Shown one piece after another: positions 5,759-6,976 of a DNA stretch of 6,976 nucleotides; the first letter of the stretch is position 1, and every line of letters starts with the position of its first letter. Source of the DNA: JBEEPE01 sp041191265 (GTDB taxonomy: Bacteria > Verrucomicrobiota > Verrucomicrobiia > Chthoniobacterales > Chthoniobacteraceae); NCBI GenBank assembly GCA_041191265.1, contig JBEEPE010000307.1, positions 1-6,976 of the forward strand, written 5' to 3'. The notes below the pieces were generated by a model that was not told the origin of the DNA, did no database searches, and was given only the letters and a program-made list of their open reading frames with translations. Made by a program: the position numbers and the translations under genes.

Positions 5759-6976
5759 TTAGTGGTTCGTGAAGAACTCGAGGGATGCGATGGCGGCCCA
5801 CACGAGCGAGCGGCAGGCTTTCTCGCGTTGTTCTGGGGTGGGTGCCTTTGCGAGGGCGGTTTCGACGATTTGGGTTTCCTCTTCGGTTGGCAATCGGGTG
5901 AGCACGCTGAGAAACAGTTCTTCGGCGACTTCCTTTGGGGAGGGAAGCTTCAGCAGACGCGCCATCAGGTTTTGGTCACGGGGTTTGAGTGATTCGAGGA
6001 TGAGCGGATTGTTACGGAGAAAGAGGGTGCCACGGAGGGAGGGGTTGACGGTTAGTTCGGGCTCTTTTGGTGCGTTGGCGAAGGCGGACCGGAACGCGGC
6101 GAGCATCTCTTTCAGCGTGACCTTGCGGTCATCAGTCAGCGTGATGCTCCCGCCCTCCAGCAGAGGTTTGGCGCCCCACGCGGCCATGATGAAGGACCGT
6201 GCGAGTTGCTCGGCTTGGAGTGGGCGTTCGAGCGCGCTTGCGAACCTGTCATCGGCTGGCGGGTTCTTGGCGTCGGCGAGTTGGCTACTGCGTTGGTAGG
6301 TTTGGGTGAGAAGAATCTCCCTCAGGAATGGGCGGAGGCGAAACTGATGATGGACGAGGGTGCGAGTGAGTGCGTCGAGGACCTCGGGGTGGGAGGGAGG
6401 GTTATCGGAATGATTGAGGTCGAGTGGTTCGACGAGGCCCCGTCCGATGAGCAACCACCAGAGACGGTTCGCGAGATTTCGCGAGAACAGGGCGTTTTCG
6501 TTGGATGCGATGCGTTGGGAGAGTTGCTCGAGTGCACTGAACTTCGGGATGCCGGGGTGTTTTGTCTTTTTGTCCGGCGGGACAATCCAGCGCTCGGGTT
6601 CGGGCAGGTCGGGAATGGGGACTTCTTCTGCGAAGGGCACTCGCGGGCCGGTGGCACCTTTGTTCCCATTCAGGACGGAAGTGAACTCCAGTTTAGCGGT
6701 GACGAGACCTTCGCTGAGCCATTTGGTTTTGAATCCTTGGCTTGGCTCATTGAGCTTGAGGTTTTGGAAGACCATGAAGAGGCCGTTGAAATCGACCTGT
6801 TTGTAATCATTGACGGTTAGGTGTTTGTGGCATTGGGCGCACTGAAGGTCTACGCCGAGGAAGAGGCGTCCGACATCGCGGGTGAGGCCCGGATAATCGG
6901 TTTCTTGTTGGCCGACTTTTTCCAGTCGTTTGGTGAGAAAAAAGGCAGCGCCTTTTTTTGTTTCGTCGGTGAAATC
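5759..6976 (-). CDS. DUF1549/DUF1553 protein (planctomycete cytochrome-type), N-terminus missing
   Basis: The frame is open from the right edge to the TAA at 5761-5759, giving 405 residues of a larger protein; the ATG at 6775 is internal. The first part, F-L-G-V-D-L-Q-C46-A-Q-C49-H50-K-H, followed by D-F-N-G-L-F, is the typical end of a DUF1549 domain. From about residue 145 the DUF1553 domain follows: N-R-L-W-W-L-L-I-G-R-G-L-V-E-P (170-184), N-P-P-S-H-P-E-V-L-D-A-L (192-203), L-R-E-I-L-L-T-Q-T-Y-Q-R-S-S (218-231), and a closing S-L-E-F-F-T-N-H. Full-length family members are much longer and often carry a signal peptide and a cytochrome-c-like domain at the N-terminus, which here would lie outside the window. 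They are thought to be exported, often paired with a DUF1501 protein, as here. The C-x-x-C-H motif could bind haem, but that is not shown. Substrate and reaction are unknown. Confidence 0.9.
   Translation of the reverse strand, partial: DFTDETKKGAAFFLTKRLEKVGQQETDYPGLTRDVGRLFLGVDLQCAQCHKHLTVNDYKQVDFNGLFMVFQNLKLNEPSQGFKTKWLSEGLVTAKLEFTSVLNGNKGATGPRVPFAEEVPIPDLPEPERWIVPPDKKTKHPGIPKFSALEQLSQRIASNENALFSRNLANRLWWLLIGRGLVEPLDLNHSDNPPSHPEVLDALTRTLVHHQFRLRPFLREILLTQTYQRSSQLADAKNPPADDRFASALERPLQAEQLARSFIMAAWGAKPLLEGGSITLTDDRKVTLKEMLAAFRSAFANAPKEPELTVNPSLRGTLFLRNNPLILESLKPRDQNLMARLLKLPSPKEVAEELFLSVLTRLPTEEETQIVETALAKAPTPEQREKACRSLVWAAIASLEFFTNH
6938..6959. repeat. Short perfect inverted repeat, A/T-run hairpin
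   Basis: AAAAAAGGC (6938-6946) and GCCTTTTTT (6950-6958) are perfect inverted copies around AGC, with one more T at 6959. On the plus strand it resembles a small terminator stem, but only three of the nine pairs are G-C and it lies inside the DUF1549/DUF1553 coding sequence, where it encodes K-K-G-A-A-F-F. Most likely a coding coincidence. Confidence 0.4.

Noticed and set aside
5751..5801. Earlier start for the DUF1501 gene at 5801
   Set aside because: It would overlap the end of the DUF1553 gene by 43 bases and push the twin-arginine motif away from the N-terminus; ATG 5750 gives a normal leader.
5759..6775. DUF1553 gene starting at ATG 6775
   Set aside because: The frame is open to the right edge and the upstream 67 codons encode a recognisable DUF1549 end with C-A-Q-C-H, so this ATG is internal.
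5699..6820. Plus-strand frames opposite DUF1501 and DUF1553 (5699-5992, 5769-6299, 6206-6820, 6414-6806)
   Set aside because: Glu/Gly- or Ser/Arg-rich shadow translations opposite strongly recognisable family motifs.
1..6976. CRISPR array, tRNA or rRNA genes, insertion sequence, toxin-antitoxin or phage defence genes
   Set aside because: No regularly spaced repeats, cloverleaf arms, transposase motifs or flanking terminal repeats were seen, and nearly all of the window is accounted for by coding sequence.

Overview
The window (6,976 bases, GC-rich) looks like a chromosome fragment from the Planctomycetota-Verrucomicrobiota group. The main evidence is the minus-strand gene set: a DUF1549/DUF1553 protein, a DUF1501 protein with a twin-arginine leader, and a WD40 protein. 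Such families are strongly expanded in that group and rare elsewhere. Verrucomicrobiota is my slight preference, but the sequence alone does not settle it.

Left half (1-3304), a putative O-acyl transfer cassette for a secreted or surface polysaccharide. The left edge carries, on the minus strand, the first 42 codons of an MBOAT/AlgI-like membrane O-acyltransferase. A 92-base divergent region separates it from three plus-strand genes that overlap or nearly touch. The first is an AlgJ/AlgX-like SGNH protein with a membrane anchor, a D-T-H motif and a G-D-S-H motif. The second is a secreted SGNH/GDSL-like protein with an extra C-terminal domain. The third is a shorter SGNH/GDSL-like protein with a twin-arginine leader. 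The second and third are diverged tandem relatives that share a conserved cysteine pair. From the alginate system, the MBOAT protein would be expected to move acyl groups across the membrane and the AlgJ/AlgX-type protein to place them on the glycan. The two extra SGNH proteins could be further transferases or esterases that trim or redistribute acyl groups. Their roles are inferred.

Right half (3352-6976), minus strand, reading right to left: a DUF1549/DUF1553 protein (N-terminus outside the window, with a C-x-x-C-H motif near the right edge), a DUF1501 protein 8 bases downstream, then a WD40 beta-propeller that overlaps the DUF1501 stop codon. This is a compact operon of a recurrent PVC type whose biochemical role is not established. 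It converges on the acyl-transfer cassette across a 47-base gap containing a G8-loop hairpin.

The plus strand is strongly enriched in G over C in both halves although the genes point in opposite directions. This suggests a replication-strand bias rather than a gene-specific codon effect. I saw no tRNA, rRNA, CRISPR array, insertion sequence or phage gene.
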